DNA from: Chionis minor
Lineage: Eukaryota; Chordata; Aves; Charadriiformes; Chionididae
Length of the DNA stretch: 64,000 nt
Assembly: GCA_013398295.1 (NCBI GenBank)
Contig: VZSF01006571.1
Coordinates: forward strand, 1 to 64,000
Reading direction: 5' to 3'
Part shown: positions 1-14,683 of the stretch, one piece after another
Numbering within the stretch: position 1 is the first letter of the stretch
Layout: the number at the start of each line of letters is the position of its first letter
Notes under the pieces: model-generated
The model's database searches: none
What the model was told of the DNA's origin: nothing
Seen by the model: only the letters and a program-made list of their open reading frames with translations
Position numbers and translations under genes: made by a program

Positions 1-738
1 CCATCCAGAGGGACCTGTGCAGGTTTGGGGTCTCATGAAATTGAACAAAAAAAGGTGCAAGGTCCTGCACTTGGATCAGGGCAATCCCAAGCCCAAATAC
101 AGGCTGGGTGGAGAATAGATTGGGAGCGATACTAACAAGAAGGACTTGGGACTGTTGGTTGATGGGAAGCTCAACATGAGATGGCAATGTGCACTCACAG
201 CCCAGAAAGCCAACTGCATCCTGGGCTTCATCAAAAGAAGCATGGCCAGCAGGTCAGGGGAGGTGATTCTGCCCCTCTACTCCACTCTTTTGAGACCCCA
301 CCTGGAGTACTGTGTCAAGCTCTGGGCCCTTCAACATAAGAAGCACAGGGACCTGCTGGATTGAGTCCAGAGGAAGTCCACAAAGATGATCAGGTAGCTG
401 GAGCATCTCTCCTATGAAGACAGGCTGAGAGAGTTGGGGTTGTTCAGCCTGGAGAAGAGAAAGCTCTGGGGAGACCTTATAGCAGCCTTCCAGTATCTTA
501 AAGGGGGCCTACAGGAAAGATGGGGAGGGACTCTTTATCAGGGAATGTAGTGATAGGATGACAGGCAATGGTTTTAAATGGCAAGATTTAGATCAGATAT
601 TACAAGATATAGTGGATGGGACTTCGAGTAACCTGGTCTAGTGGGAAGTGTCCCTGCCCATGACAAGGGGTTTGGAACTAGATAATCTTTAAGGTCCCTT
701 CCAACCTAAACCATTCTATAATTCTATGATTCTATTCT
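1..738 (+). mobile_element. CR1 LINE fragment, 3' end
   Basis: Sense-strand CR1 retrotransposon piece cut by the window edge. A reading frame at 146-361 matches the C-terminal part of CR1 reverse transcriptase (LLRPHLEYCVKLW is characteristic). It is followed by the usual CR1 3' region (tctcctatgaagacaggctg) and the terminal block 'ccttccaacctaaaccattc' with ATTCTATGAT-type repeats at about 711-738. The frame contains stops and the 5' part is missing, so it is a dead copy. Confidence 0.93.
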
Positions 739-3700
739 TTTTATAACTAAAGAAGAAATAAATACCTATTTTCACTTTTAGCCAACAGGCAGGAATAAAG
801 AAAGACCATTACCACGATCAATTTTAGTCTTGGGAGCTAAGAGAGCAAGGATGGGGAGCTGAAAGTAAAAAGAGGCAAATTCTCTTGGTAGCTGCTTCTA
901 AAAATGTGCTAGTTCATGTTGGTTTGTAATTAAAATGTCTTCTCCATCTCACTGCTGTGTTCTCCTAAGGGGCACGGGGACTTAATATCCCAATAATGGA
1001 GATTTAAATGTATTAAAGTTGGAATGCACAAGCCTTTGCATTGCCCATGTTGTCATGGGAGCCACTTATGTGAGTAGCTGCAATTCCAGATACAAGTTTC
1101 AGAAGCTATCCTGTAACACTGCACTGTTTTTGCCTTGTCTTTATAGGCTTTTGTGCGTGTTTCCCTTATTTTATTCCTCTCATTCTTTCTCCAGCTTCCT
1201 GCTTTTTCTGTTTCTCCTGTGCTAAGGCAAAGTGTTCAATAAATTATAATATAGCAGTTTTCATACAGAAAAGCAAAAAGTAGGGAAGCATAGAGGAGCA
1301 ATGCCTGAGCGCACACTGTTGCAGGGCTGCCCATCCAAAGCTAAGGTTCTGCCCTGGCAGCGATTGCAGGCCCAGGGCACTATAAACACCTTGCAGGTGG
1401 TGAACATGCATCCTTCCAGGGATGAGGGAAGTGCAGGAAAGAAGTAAAGAAGGGTGGGATCACCATTCATGAAACTTTTTCATGACTTATTAACACTGCA
1501 TTTTTTCTGGTTTACCTTACTACTTTCACTGCCCACTACACACCTCTCATAGGCCACCACTTCACCCTAGAGGAAGCAATGGTTCTAGTACAATCTGCTG
1601 CAGGCACAAAGCAGGCAGTTGCTCAGGGCAGCAAAATATTCAGGGACTTTGATTGGCAGGTTTTTTTACAGTTAATCTGAGGCAGTAAATTGGGGATAGC
1701 AAATTGTTACTCTAGCAGTGGAGCAACTCAGCATAAGGACCCACTAAAAACTCATGTGACAGAAATAAAACTCTTTACATATAAAATACATTTCTGGTCT
1801 GATTGTAAACCCCTGTAAGCAAGGTAATCAAAGAAGAACATGAAACAAAAAATATTTATCAAGGGTATGCAAACTTTGACACTCATTTCCTCTTCTCTTC
1901 TGCAGAGCATGGTCAAGGAGAAATGTAGACTCTAAGTTCAAAACAATGCATCCTATACACAAAGTAAATCCTGTTGTGAGCATTTCAGGCATTTGCCAAA
2001 GCAGCAATGACTTCTAGGACAGCCCAGCAGTCTCTGCAACAAAATAAGTTCAGCCAGTTTAGATCACTGATAATTTTTACATGGCATTAAAATGGCTGTT
2101 GTGTCTGCCTATACAATCATCTTGTGGACAGTGTGGAGTTCATTTGAATTGGCAATACTCGAATTTATCTTGAAGAATCATCTTCATCTTTCAAAGAATT
2201 CAAGGCTAGTGAAAAAATCTGTTATCAGATTATCAACAAATGTCTTATCTTGACAGGACCCTCTGGGTGTGCTGAGATCCATTTAGTGCAAATTCCAGGC
2301 AGGTTAGAAAAAAATGTTGTGACACAAGGAAAATTTCCAGCTGACTAGTGTAACCAACATACACTCCAGGGTGACTAACAGCAAGCTTAAAAGGGTTATG
2401 CATCTGGCCCAGGAGGTGGGTTTTTTGACTGTTGCAGAAGCTGGCATAAAAAAAAAAGGCTGAGCATGGCCACAGATTTTTTTTATTTGCTTTTCTAGCC
2501 ATGTGATGTTTAGGCTAGGGAAAAACTCACACCACTGGAGCATTCAAATGCTCTGTTTCTCTGGGCTTGCTATAGGACAGACCAAAAAAATTGCCAATGA
2601 ATTTATGAAAAAAAAGCTTTACATACTTTACCATGCCTTCATGAAAAATAACCTAAATAATTTTACATTTTCCATTCCTTTCATTTAGGGGGCAGTATGC
2701 ATATTTGTTTCCATGCACAAATGTACCGTAGTACTGAACTGTGGAACAATATTATTATTCCTCGCTTTACCAATAAGATAAAGCCAAATAGGGAGAAATT
2801 GCTGTCGTCATAATTTGGGATGCATTAACCTCTTTCTATTGAGGTCTAGGAGTCCTGACTTCAAAAGCTTTGAGCAGAAAAGGGAAACTTTTGCTGTGAG
2901 GTATCAAGCTGGATGTACTGCTTATCTTGTGGCAGTTTCTCACTACTAAGGGGAGAGAGATGGTGGCTGTGAGCTTGCAGTAAAGAGACGATAGTGGTGG
3001 TTTGAGAGGATACAGTTTTGCAGAGTCCTCTTAATCCCTGTTACAACTGCTGGGGAACACATAAAGGAGTTTCAGAGATCACTTTTCCTTTTTAGGTTCA
3101 TCACTGAACAGGAACTGCTGCTGCCTGTGCAACCGTTGCCTGCCTTACACTCCCAGAAAGAGAGGGCTGGTCCCAGGAGGCCAGTGATGCCCAAAGAAAT
3201 GATTTTCATAAGTCCCTTTAGAGTCAGGCCCTAGTAATCTAAGACAGGACACACTGGCAGCCTGCTGACTGAATTTGGCTTAAAGAACAACTCCAGCTGG
3301 GCCACTGTCTTCCCCTGTACCAACAGGTGATTCTCGTCTTCTTTGCTCCCAAGTTTTGGCCCAGAAGTCCTTCTTGTTCCTCTGCTCCTCCAGTCCTTCA
3401 TGAAAGGGTCCCCTCTGAAGCAATGAGATAGCTCTTTTCCACGGCCCTGAAGTCAGTCAAAATAATTCCTACTGAGTCATGACCCCAGTTAAACCGTGTT
3501 CATGTCCTGGAGCCCTGGGGAGCTGTATGTGCTTTGGAGTGATGGCCTGCACAGGGCCTGATTTATGCTCTTGGCTTCATAGCTTTTCATAGGAGAAGAA
3601 AAAGGGTATCTGTGATGCACAAATAATCAAGCACTCCTGCAGCTACGCGCTGTACTTATTGAGCAAACACATCACAGGCAGCAATTGGGAAATCACGAGC

Positions 3701-6700
3701 AAGAGTGTGGACTAGAAAGCAAAACCAAACATCTGTACCCTCACCAGTGAAACTGCATGGGAAACCTGGGAGAGGATCACAAATGTTTATTATGTGGTTA
3801 GTGAGGTCAGCAGGCCAACAAGCTGGCAAACACTGCTGCATCTTTTGTTTAAAACCCAAATAAATCTGCCATGGTTTGTGCTGAATTGGCCCAAGCAAAA
3901 AGAGCGACAGATGTTCCCTCTCTCCTGAAGAGCAAGAGAGAAAGAAGAAGAGAGAGTACTTTAACGAAATATAAAGAAAAAAAAAAAGAAAATAATGAAA
4001 TATACAGAAAGCCATATCAAGCTCCCAGGATGACAATCATGCCACCAGCAGGCATTGGGGAAGTCCCAGAGTGGACTCAGTGACGGATGGGAACTGGATT
4101 CCGGATCTGGATTTAGGATCAGGATCAAAGGCAAACAAACAGACAGAGCCCTCCTCAGATGCCAGCTGTTGAAGAAAAAGAGAGTTGACCCTTTGGTTCC
4201 TCAGCTTCTGTACTGAGCATGATGTCAATGGGATGGAATACCCTGTTTGGTCAGTTTTGGGTCACCTGTCCTGCCCACTGCTCCCCACAGGTGGGACCCC
4301 TCCACGCTTCTCTGCTTCCGAACCTCCAACTGGGCAAATAACAAAGTTGGCTGCCCTTGATTATAGCAATAAGTATAAGCAAGAGCCTCTCTGTATACCA
4401 TTCCTGGGCATCAACTATAAACATGGGTCTTATCACTCTGACAGTGAACAGTTTTTCTGCACAACATGCTGTTAATTTCAGCAGTTAGAAGAGGCCTAGT
4501 TAGAAAGTAAAGTTACTGAACAAAATTTGCCCTGTTTTACCTCAAACCAGGACAAGTAGTCTTTAAGGAGAAATGTAACTGAGTCAGCGGAGCTGATATT
4601 GGATTGGAGATTGGATAGACTCCTGCTCTGACCGGTGCAGAAAACGGGGACTCCTGCACCACATTTTGATGGGCACTTTTAGCCACCCTTAGGACTAGAC
4701 TTGTTGGCTGCCCACCATCTTCAGGTACAAGCAATGATGCACTCCAGGGCACAGGATGAGGCCCTTCAGGGTCAGGCAGGTGGTCTGGGAGTGGGTGGCT
4801 GCCCTCAGGTACACTTCTCCCATGCACCTCCAGCCCTAAGATCTCAGCAGGCAGTGAGGGAGGTCAGATCAGGAGCACTCCTAGGGCTCCTCTGAAGAAG
4901 GGGTTTGGAAGAGGATGAGCCGAGCCTGGTAGCGCACAGATATATAATAGAAAATGTTTTCAGTAAGGCTATTTAAAACCTTATTTTTCCTGCCTCACCT
5001 CTAATCTCTTTGTTATGTGACTGTTCAGCCCTTAGGACAGAAGCACCCATGTCTCCATTGGAGATGTCTTGACACATTTGTAAGAGAAGTGAAAACAATA
5101 AATCAATAGGAGTCTCTCCACTGTCTTCAGAAATCGCTGGATTGGGCTTTAGCTGTCGATACTGATTAGGGATCTCTGCTCCTCAGACATTCTTGGCTAC
5201 TGCTGCTGAAACAAATTTGGCTGCAACACCACCATAAAATCACGCACATTGCTCTGCACCTTCCTATGAAATAATTTCTTGACAGCTTTACAGGGAACTC
5301 CCTTGGGCAAGAAAATAGTAATGAGATGGTAAGTTACAGTAATAGTCCTCTGCTGTTCTTTGATACTGCTCAGCTAACTCATGTCAGAGATGGAAGTAAT
5401 GCAGGAAGAAATAAAGTCAGCACGGAAGTTTCAAGTGGAATTTGCAAACACAAAATGCAGAAACTGGCTGCAAATCTTTCTTTAATTCAGCTTTTGTGCT
5501 TAGTTTACATGTGCGTTAAGTCAGTGTAATGAAAATCAGAGTGTGCTTGCTCTAAACACTCACACAGTCTTGGAGGAACTCATGAATTCATGGAGAGGAC
5601 TGTGGAGGGAGCGATAGTGGAAGATTTCCTACTGTGCAGGAAGAGAGAGAAAGGGAAGGACTGAAATAAAATGTGGATCAGGAAAATCAGATCACCATGA
5701 CAGATACAAATGAGCTCTGAAAGTTTCTGAGTAGAGTCTAAGAACTGTAACAAAGTTTGATATGTTTTAGGAACAAGATAATGAAATCCGGGAATCAGTG
5801 CTAGCCTGGCCCCTGCGGAACATGGCTTGCTTCTGATACGCATACAAAGTCCTTTCTCACAATATAGCAGCTTGGGCTCTTGTCCCTTTGCATTTCCTTA
5901 TCTAATCCCTGTCATCCTGGAAAGAGCTGGCTAGAAAAGTCCAGCTGCTTTCTGAGGTGTTACCTGTGATTCAACAAGTGGGTCAGTACTAAAATGATAA
6001 TATGGCATTCCTTTTTGTGCAAGCCCTTCACTGAAGCTATTCTGGGTGAGTGATGATGGGCTGAATCTAATGACCCCTAACTCATCTCCTTGGTAGGAAT
6101 CTGTACTTGGCCCGAAAGCTAAAAGCGATCCGCGTGATGACAATAAGCATGACAGCACTGAAGCAAGATGCCATAGACACCTTTTCCATGGCTCAGGGAA
6201 TATTTCAGATGTAAACCATCTGCATATGTAGAGGTACTCTGCACTCCGAGGCTGTTTCCACTGAAAGGACATCTAAAAGAGATAAAAATGAATTGTCATC
6301 ATTATGGACTGGGTTTCCGCCAGCTGCTTAGTAATTAGAGTTTTAATTGCCCGGTAATAAAAGTTTTAATTACTCAGCAATTAGTGCTTGAAGTTTCAAG
6401 TGCTTCACATGCACTCAATTGCATTCTCGAATTGCCAAGAGCGAAAGATGGAATAGCTCCAGTGCATCTCAGCAAAGCTCTGAGCAAGAGTCGTGAACAT
6501 CAGTGATGGAGCAGCGACAGAAAATGGGTATAGCTCCAGTTACCTGTGTTCATCCAGGCAAACACTCTCCTAGAGCAGAACCTACAGGCAACTTGTCACC
6601 AAACTTACCACCTCCTCAGCTGGGCCAGACAAGATGGTGGTAAAGGCATCATGCTGGGGAAAGGCTACTGCAGAGACCAAGTCCTTTTCAACACCTCTGT

Positions 6701-8349
6701 TCTTTTGCTTGGTGCATTTACTTTACCAGGATTTTAGTCACATACCCTGCAAGTACTATTTGGTTATTTAAACAAGTTTTAATCTAAGCTTACATGGATC
6801 CGATATGAAGGACCTAGCTCTGTAGGTCGCTTACCAAAATGCCTGAAACCCATCCCTGCAGGATGCATTTACAGTTAGTAGTATCCAGCTGCCATATGTT
6901 TATTGCAGTTCAACAAACTATTTTACCTATACTACATTCCCTAGCTAATTCAAGGCCAAAATGCCCTTTGCTGGGTCAAGCATGAATTACTTCATACCTT
7001 GTATTATTCCAATTAATTTTCTTTATGCTAGATAGTAAAGGTCCTAATTAACATGATCTCTGAGGGCCTGGTTCCTTTCTCCTTGCATTACTTGAACTTA
7101 AATATCATTAACAAGTCAAACTTCAACAAAGTCAACAGTTAGCAATGGCCCAGGAAACAGGACTGAATTTAGGTTACAGAGTCTATGCCTGGTGGTTTTT
7201 TTTTTCCTTTTTTAAAAATTGATTTCTAAATTTATCTATTGGTAAACAACAGTTAAAGTTGAGAAGTGATGTTTATGAGGAAAGGAATCAATAGTGACAT
7301 AAGCACAGCTTTAAAAAAAAACCCTTCCTGTTCCTAAGTGTTAGAAAAAATCCAACAAATCCAAATGATGGTTACCTAAACACCAATATCTAAATTATAT
7401 ACACATAAGAAGAAACAAAACAGTATTTTTCCCCTTTGCTCTGAAAGGAACTGACACCTTTTAATAGTACCTAGTTGCTGAGTTAGTAACCTAGCTAGTA
7501 AATCAAAGCATTTAGTGATCTGTAATGTGGAATCAGATGTTTTCTGTACTCCAGACTGCACATGTCATTGATTCCACAAATTCTCTACCTCACTCGGGTG
7601 CCAAGTTCAGGGGCTATACATCTGTTTTCTGTATTATTTCCCTGAGACAATATCTGTAGTGCACTTCATAGTGGTGAATAAATACTTGATCACAGCACAC
7701 TGTTGTTGCTAGCTATAACACTGTGAAGTATTAAAGCCATAATAAATTTGGATTCACCTCACGGAATGTAGCTGTCTTGCATAAGCTGGTAACAGGCTAG
7801 ACATAGGCATCTCCAAAGGGTGGGTCATTCCTTCCAGATATGTATGCCCAGGACAGATGAGGTGATCACTCTAGAGTTGTCTCTATCAGCTAAGGAGAGA
7901 TCAACTTTTAGACAGATGAAACCAGGAGTTATGCAGGATCTTAGATGTGTGTCAGTAGGAGAATGGCCTAAAGGAATTAGGCTATGTTGAGGGTCAGTAT
8001 TGATTTCCCCTTGCAGAGCCAGGAGAAGAACATGTATTTCAGGCAATGTTGATGTTGCAGTTACTATTATTCCTTACACCGTGGCTGTACCTCAGAGTCC
8101 CAGGCTTGGAATACAAACCGCTCTGTGTTAGACACTGTATAGGTACAGGACAAACAGCTAACCTTCATGCCTAGTAGATTATGGTCAAAGCAGTCCATGC
8201 TGCCCATTTTTTTTACAGTGAGTAGTCATACTGTACAGTAAGTCTTTGCAACAGGCAGTTTTTTGGTTGAATCTAGTATTGAAAAGTGTTTGCTCTTTTC
8301 AGTGTTTTCCACCCTATGGAAATTCTCTTTTCCCATTGTTATTTTCCAG
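739..8349. other. Region upstream of the first FAM180A exon found; no gene recognised
   Basis: About 7.6 kb of AT-rich non-coding sequence. It should hold FAM180A intron 1, and perhaps exon 1, if that exon is inside the window. I looked for an ATG followed by a hydrophobic signal peptide ending in a phase-1 GT donor and found no convincing candidate. No CpG island and no clear CR1 piece were seen. A purine-rich stretch lies near 3931-4000 and a cluster of TAAT motifs at 6331-6385. Short open frames in this interval look like chance. Confidence 0.5.
6331..6385. promoter_or_regulatory. Cluster of homeodomain-type TAAT motifs (possible enhancer element)
   Basis: Within 55 bases there are several TAATTA, TTTAATTG, TTTAATTA and CAATTAG cores, including two copies of AGTTTTAATT at 6339-6348 and 6362-6371, 23 bases apart. 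TAAT is the core of homeodomain binding sites. The spacing and repetition are visible in the sequence; an enhancer role is only inferred, since AT-rich DNA gives TAAT often by chance. Confidence 0.25.
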
Positions 8350-9803
<1,454 letters not shown>

Positions 9804-10250
9804 TGGGAGACAACGCAGCAGCAACTCAGCCACCTTTTCTGGTTGATAAGGGACACATGTAGCACGTCCTCCACTTTATTCTGTAAAGAGTTTAATAGCC
9901 TGCTTCATGAAAGTTTGTTTGTTTTCTAGCTCCCTCTTGTGGAATCCACGTTATAGTTCCTTGTAAATGAGGAAAAATGTTATCTTCAGTCCTGGGAATT
10001 CGATATTCGTGCTGGCTTGGAGGCACATTCTGTGACAGGCAAAGAAGGGAGTCTGGTGTACACCCCAGACAGACGTGCCCTTGTTTCATCCTGTGGGTTT
10101 CCTATAATCAATACATAAGTACACTAAGCTTATGCTCACATGCCTATGTGTATGTGCTGGAGAATGCTGCTTTCCTAGCTGGGGAATCAAGTTCATATTT
10201 TGGCTGGCCAGTAAAAGAATATAAATAATAAAGAGATGCAGAGGCCCTCT
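9804..10250 (+). other. FAM180A: FAM180A 3' UTR and poly(A) signal
   Basis: Non-coding sequence follows the stop codon. A canonical AATAAA at 10227-10232 is the first good polyadenylation signal downstream, suggesting cleavage near 10250 and a 3' UTR of about 440 bases. The end point is inferred. Confidence 0.6.
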
Positions 10251-13200
10251 GTAAAAGGAGAAGGTTTCATAACTGTCAGCCTCCAGAAATTATGCCAAAT
10301 ATTATTAATCCAAATATTATTGTAAATAAGCACTGCCCGATTCACTTCATTTGGCTAAGCCAGTTTTTAGTTGCAATAACATTTGCAGAAGACAAAGGGC
10401 ATTGTGAACACCAGCAGCAAACAATGCCTGTGAACATATTCCCCACTTACCTAGAGCCGCCCTCCCAAACAGTCTGCAATGATTCTTTCATTATTTGCCT
10501 ATAACTTTGCTTCTGTTTCTTGTGTTTTTGAAGGGAACATGGATTTGTCCTCAGCAGAGTCAAAGGCAAGACAAAGGCCTTGTTTAATTTAATGATGACA
10601 CATTTTTCCTAGTTCTATCACTTGAACGTAGGTCATCGAAACCCATGCTTCAGAATCCCCCTGAGGCAAGGGAGGAAGGTGCATTAAACATACCTGGTGC
10701 TGAATTTAGCAGTGTGACTCGTTTTTAGTGGTAAATTATATATTCACTTGTGTATATGTGTGTGTATGTTCATGTGTGTGTGTGTGCACAGAAGTGCTGA
10801 GTATGTGGAAGAATCCTAAATTGTCAGTCAGGGAACAATTGCATCCGACCACTTAGCAGAAAAGACCATTCGCCAATCCAGTGGTGGGAATTATGAATCT
10901 GGGAGTAGTGCAAAGGCTGTACTTGTTTACAGGACTTTTTTTTTTTTTTGTGGAAATAGTGCAACTGATTGTTATAAACTGCAAAAAAGTCATGGACAGA
11001 AAAAGGAGATACATCTTGTCAAACAGATGACTAGCAATGAAAAATCCAAACTCTTCTAGACAAAATCCCCTATTTTTTGTGAACAAGATATATGAACTCT
11101 GTTTCTTTATTGATATTAGAGGTGTTTCTACTTCCAGAGCATGGAAAACAGATGAACAATTATTTTATCTTTTCATACCAGCACTCTGTCTCTCTATTTG
11201 CACAATAGCTTAAGGAAACAGGCCCAAACCACAAATCCCTGAGGCTGTAAAAGAGAACTAAGAATTCCAGCCCCAGTTCTGAATCATCTTTAACTGCTTT
11301 TGCATCACTTGAGCAAAAGGAATGAACCCTTCCATGTCCCTTAACAGGGTTACTCCAAGGACTGGAGCTGAAAAAATCCCTCCAGCATCACTATGTTGCA
11401 GCAAACAGCAAACAGTGCAAGCAGTCAGAGCACACTGGGTTTGGCAATCACCCGTGGGAAGGTGGAACCACAGCAGCCTTAGGGCCAGGCTGGCATCGGC
11501 ATAAACAGCTGGACAAAGAGCTTATAAGAGACCATCAGTCCTGTTCCTCTCAGCAGTTTCTGTATGTGTATGCATTAGCGTGCATGTTTGCATTTAGAAG
11601 CACATATGTGTAGGTGCACTTTTATACCTGCAGATCTTTCTTGGCCATCTTCAAAGCCTGGCTGGCACATGGCAAGGAAACTGAAAAACTCAACCATCAA
11701 GCTACGAGCCACAAGTATCTCTGACTCCTCTACTTGCACACACAGCCCAGTGCCCACAAAGCAACCTTACGCTAACACTCCGCATACCCTTTAAACCTTC
11801 AGCATAAACGTCGACGACCTGTTTGTGTTTTCTTCCCACACCATGCTTTATAAACACACGGAGGGGAAATGCAATGGAGTGCACTCCTGCCTTTCCAGCT
11901 CTCCTTCTTCTTGGCTCCCTGAAGCACCACTTGCCAGAAGAGCCTGGAACCAGGGCAACTCATAAATCCCTTACAATGACTCCAAGTTTGCAAAGATAAC
12001 AAGAAAGAGCACCACAGCAAGTATTAAGTAGTAGCAGTCACCATCCAGAGAAATATCTCCCAGCCACTCTCCTCACCCCACAACAGGACTGTCCAGCTGC
12101 CAGTTTACTCATCCCTAAGTATTCCACGGAAAAGAGTTAGATAGTTTTGAATATCCGATCATTCCCTACGGCATACATACCCTCAAGTACTTACAAATTG
12201 GTAATTGAAACCTCTACCTCCCCAACGGAAAATCAAGTCTTTTTGAGTTTATTTCCCTCCTCCCATTACTGTGTGTAGTGGATGAAAAGAGATTTATTCA
12301 TTGGGAATGTGCTTGGACTGCCTGGGTTAATTTAACAGAGATTGTCAATGTAATAATAAAAATATTCCACATAAAACTAATTGCAGTGTATTGATTTCAG
12401 CAGCAGCAGATTTACTATTAGCCATTTACAGCATGGGTAATCGGTTACCTCACTCTGCAAAACTCTTCACGGGAGCAACAGTACAGGAGAGAAGGGGAAC
12501 AGCCCTTCTCGCTAACAGACAGGAGGAGATAATAAATAGGAACAAGAGTGTCTCCTTTTTCCAGAGTTCAAGTGGGAAGGGGCATTCTGCATCAAGGCAG
12601 TTCTTTGGGCTTAGGGCAGCTTCCCTCCTTCGGTATTGCTTAAAATGCAGATGTAGGTTTCCTGCTCCTCAAGGAGGGAGAGAGGAAAGACTGTTAGCTC
12701 TCCCTAGCTGATTTTGCATCTCATTACTTCAGACTGAGTCATGTTTATAGACAGTTCTTCTCTCATGGGGTAAAGACCCACTGCCTTTAAATGGCACCTT
12801 TTATCCAGATTTTGACCTTACAGATCATTAAAAAAGCAGAAAAACCCCCCAACTTTTGATATATTTTTTTTCATTTTAAATAAAACATTTTAAATTTTTT
12901 TTTAGTATTTTAGACATTGTTTTAGTTGAAACAACAAAACAACAGACAAAACATACATATATAAATTCACTGGCTGTATTGGACAATGCAAAAACTTCAC
13001 AATAACTACATTTTTGCTTCCAGAACTAAATTTGCTAATTTTGCCTGAAGGGTCTCAAGGTGCTATTTTTTGACAGAAGTTTCAAAGTATAGAATCGTTA
13101 CATCGTACTACATACAATTACTAATTTCAGGAAGAAATCGTGATGCACGTCAAATTCTTCTGCACATCTGCCTTTGCCAGTTCTTCAGGACTCAGTGTTC

Positions 13201-14584
13201 CAGAAACATTCCAATTCAGTCTGGGAGCTCAGTTTCTGTCTGACTAGCAGAGTGTGGGGAGATTACAGACAAGTGAGGTTTGGGAGCATGGAAAACCCTA
13301 GATGTGTGGCTTCCCATGAGATACAGGGCAAAGGGATGTCTACCTCGAGGTCGTGCATGCAACCAGCCAATAGATTCAGTCCTAAATCTCCAGTACTTTC
13401 TGCCCCACAGACAGCATTAATAATGCCAGAGTTGTAGAAATGCTTCTCCCCTGGAAAATTACAGTGAAAGCCTAAAAATTCTCAATCTGAGTCTGAATCC
13501 TACTGTTACTGAGGCTACATGAAGCAGTATAGAGATCAGCCCGTGGCTTATGAATAAGTGATGTTCATGGAGCAGGATAGAGGAAACATGAAAGACAAAA
13601 GATACTGTCTAGAAAACAACGATTATTTATTTATCATCAGTACTGGGATCCTGAAACAATAACAGACTGTTCAGCAACTAAAAAAGGTCTTTTTGTCTGT
13701 GTGCATGTCAGAAAGAGGAGGCTGCTGATTTTCTCAAATGTCCTGACTGGGTTTTGGATAGTGGGTGGAGCAACTACTACCTTCCACAGTCCTCATTGGT
13801 GAATTAGAGTTGCATGAACCTTTTTAACAAGTTTTTATCTTGAGACCAACTATAATCTGTTTTGGAATTGCTGCCCTGTGAATTCCAAGCTCACGACAAA
13901 AGTAGGGTAAAGGTAGATACAAAGTAGAAGCTGAAACTATAGCAAAGAAACAAAATCCGGAGGAGCTGCAGACGGTGTTTTTTTCGGTTTGGGTTCTTTT
14001 GTTGTTTTTTTTTTTTTTAAGAAGGAATACCTGCAAGTTTATTTCTGTGCACTGAACAACAGATTTTTGGTTTTAATAACTTGCCAGCAGAAAAGAAACA
14101 CGTATTTGAGACAATCGGACTATCAAACAGGAGGAAAAGAAGCAGCCTGAAACATATCTCACCCAATTAACGAAAACAGGAATTACATTGCAGGATGATG
14201 GAAGAAAAAAAACTTCCAAAACATGGGGATAAGAATGCAACTCAGCTACACCTGTGATTCTGAATTAAAAAGAAAAATGGTCAAAAGATCACTATGCTCC
14301 AGCTTGCAAACCTCTGTATGTTATGGTGTGATAATAATTTGGACGTGCTGGTGAGCCCTACTTAAACTGAATGTCTTTTTAATTGAAAAAGCATTGAGGA
14401 TTCTTTTCAAAACAACAGATTGAAGAATAGACAAATTAAGAAAGCTGGTTTAGGTGACTGGGTGGGAGAGACCTTTCATGGAGATCTGAGCACAGGTGAA
14501 GGAAAACGTGGAGTGGAAGCTGGAGTATCTGAGGAACTGGAGAAGCAACCCAAGGAGAAGAAAGCCAGCAGAAAGTAAAGGAGT
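10251..14584. other. Intergenic region FAM180A to SLC13A4
   Basis: About 4.3 kb, AT-rich. It contains a TG/TATG simple repeat at about 10739-10790 and A/T runs near 12840-12905. No gene, CR1 copy or CpG island was recognised. The last part (roughly 14450-14584) must contain the SLC13A4 5' UTR and promoter; no TATA box or GC box could be assigned with confidence. Confidence 0.6.
10739..10790. repeat. (TG)n-rich microsatellite
   Basis: Alternating TG with interspersed TA and CA steps, including an uninterrupted TGTGTGTGTGTGTG run near 10775-10788. Imperfect, so probably an old microsatellite. Confidence 0.8.
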
Positions 14585-14683
14585 ATGGCAGTGATGAAGG
14601 AGATTCTCAGATCCAGAAATCTCTTGCTCGTTGTTCTCATTCCACTTCTGCTGCTTCCTCTGCCACTTTTATACCCCAGTAGT
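14585..14683 (+). CDS. SLC13A4: SLC13A4 coding exon 1
   Basis: Residues 1-33, from [17 protein letters not shown] to YPSS, leaving at GTAAGT in phase 0. In-frame TAA nine bases upstream fixes this ATG as the first. A second ATG at codon 4 is possible, but the 33-residue length equals the human exon as I recall it. Confidence 0.92.

Noticed and set aside
3656..4228. Overlapping open frames of 63-126 codons on both strands
   Set aside because: Composition follows a purine-rich run at 3931-4000 and no product is recognisable.
4216..4291. ATG-led stretch near 4219 as FAM180A exon 1
   Set aside because: The end is in phase 0 rather than the needed phase 1, and the peptide is not a convincing signal sequence.
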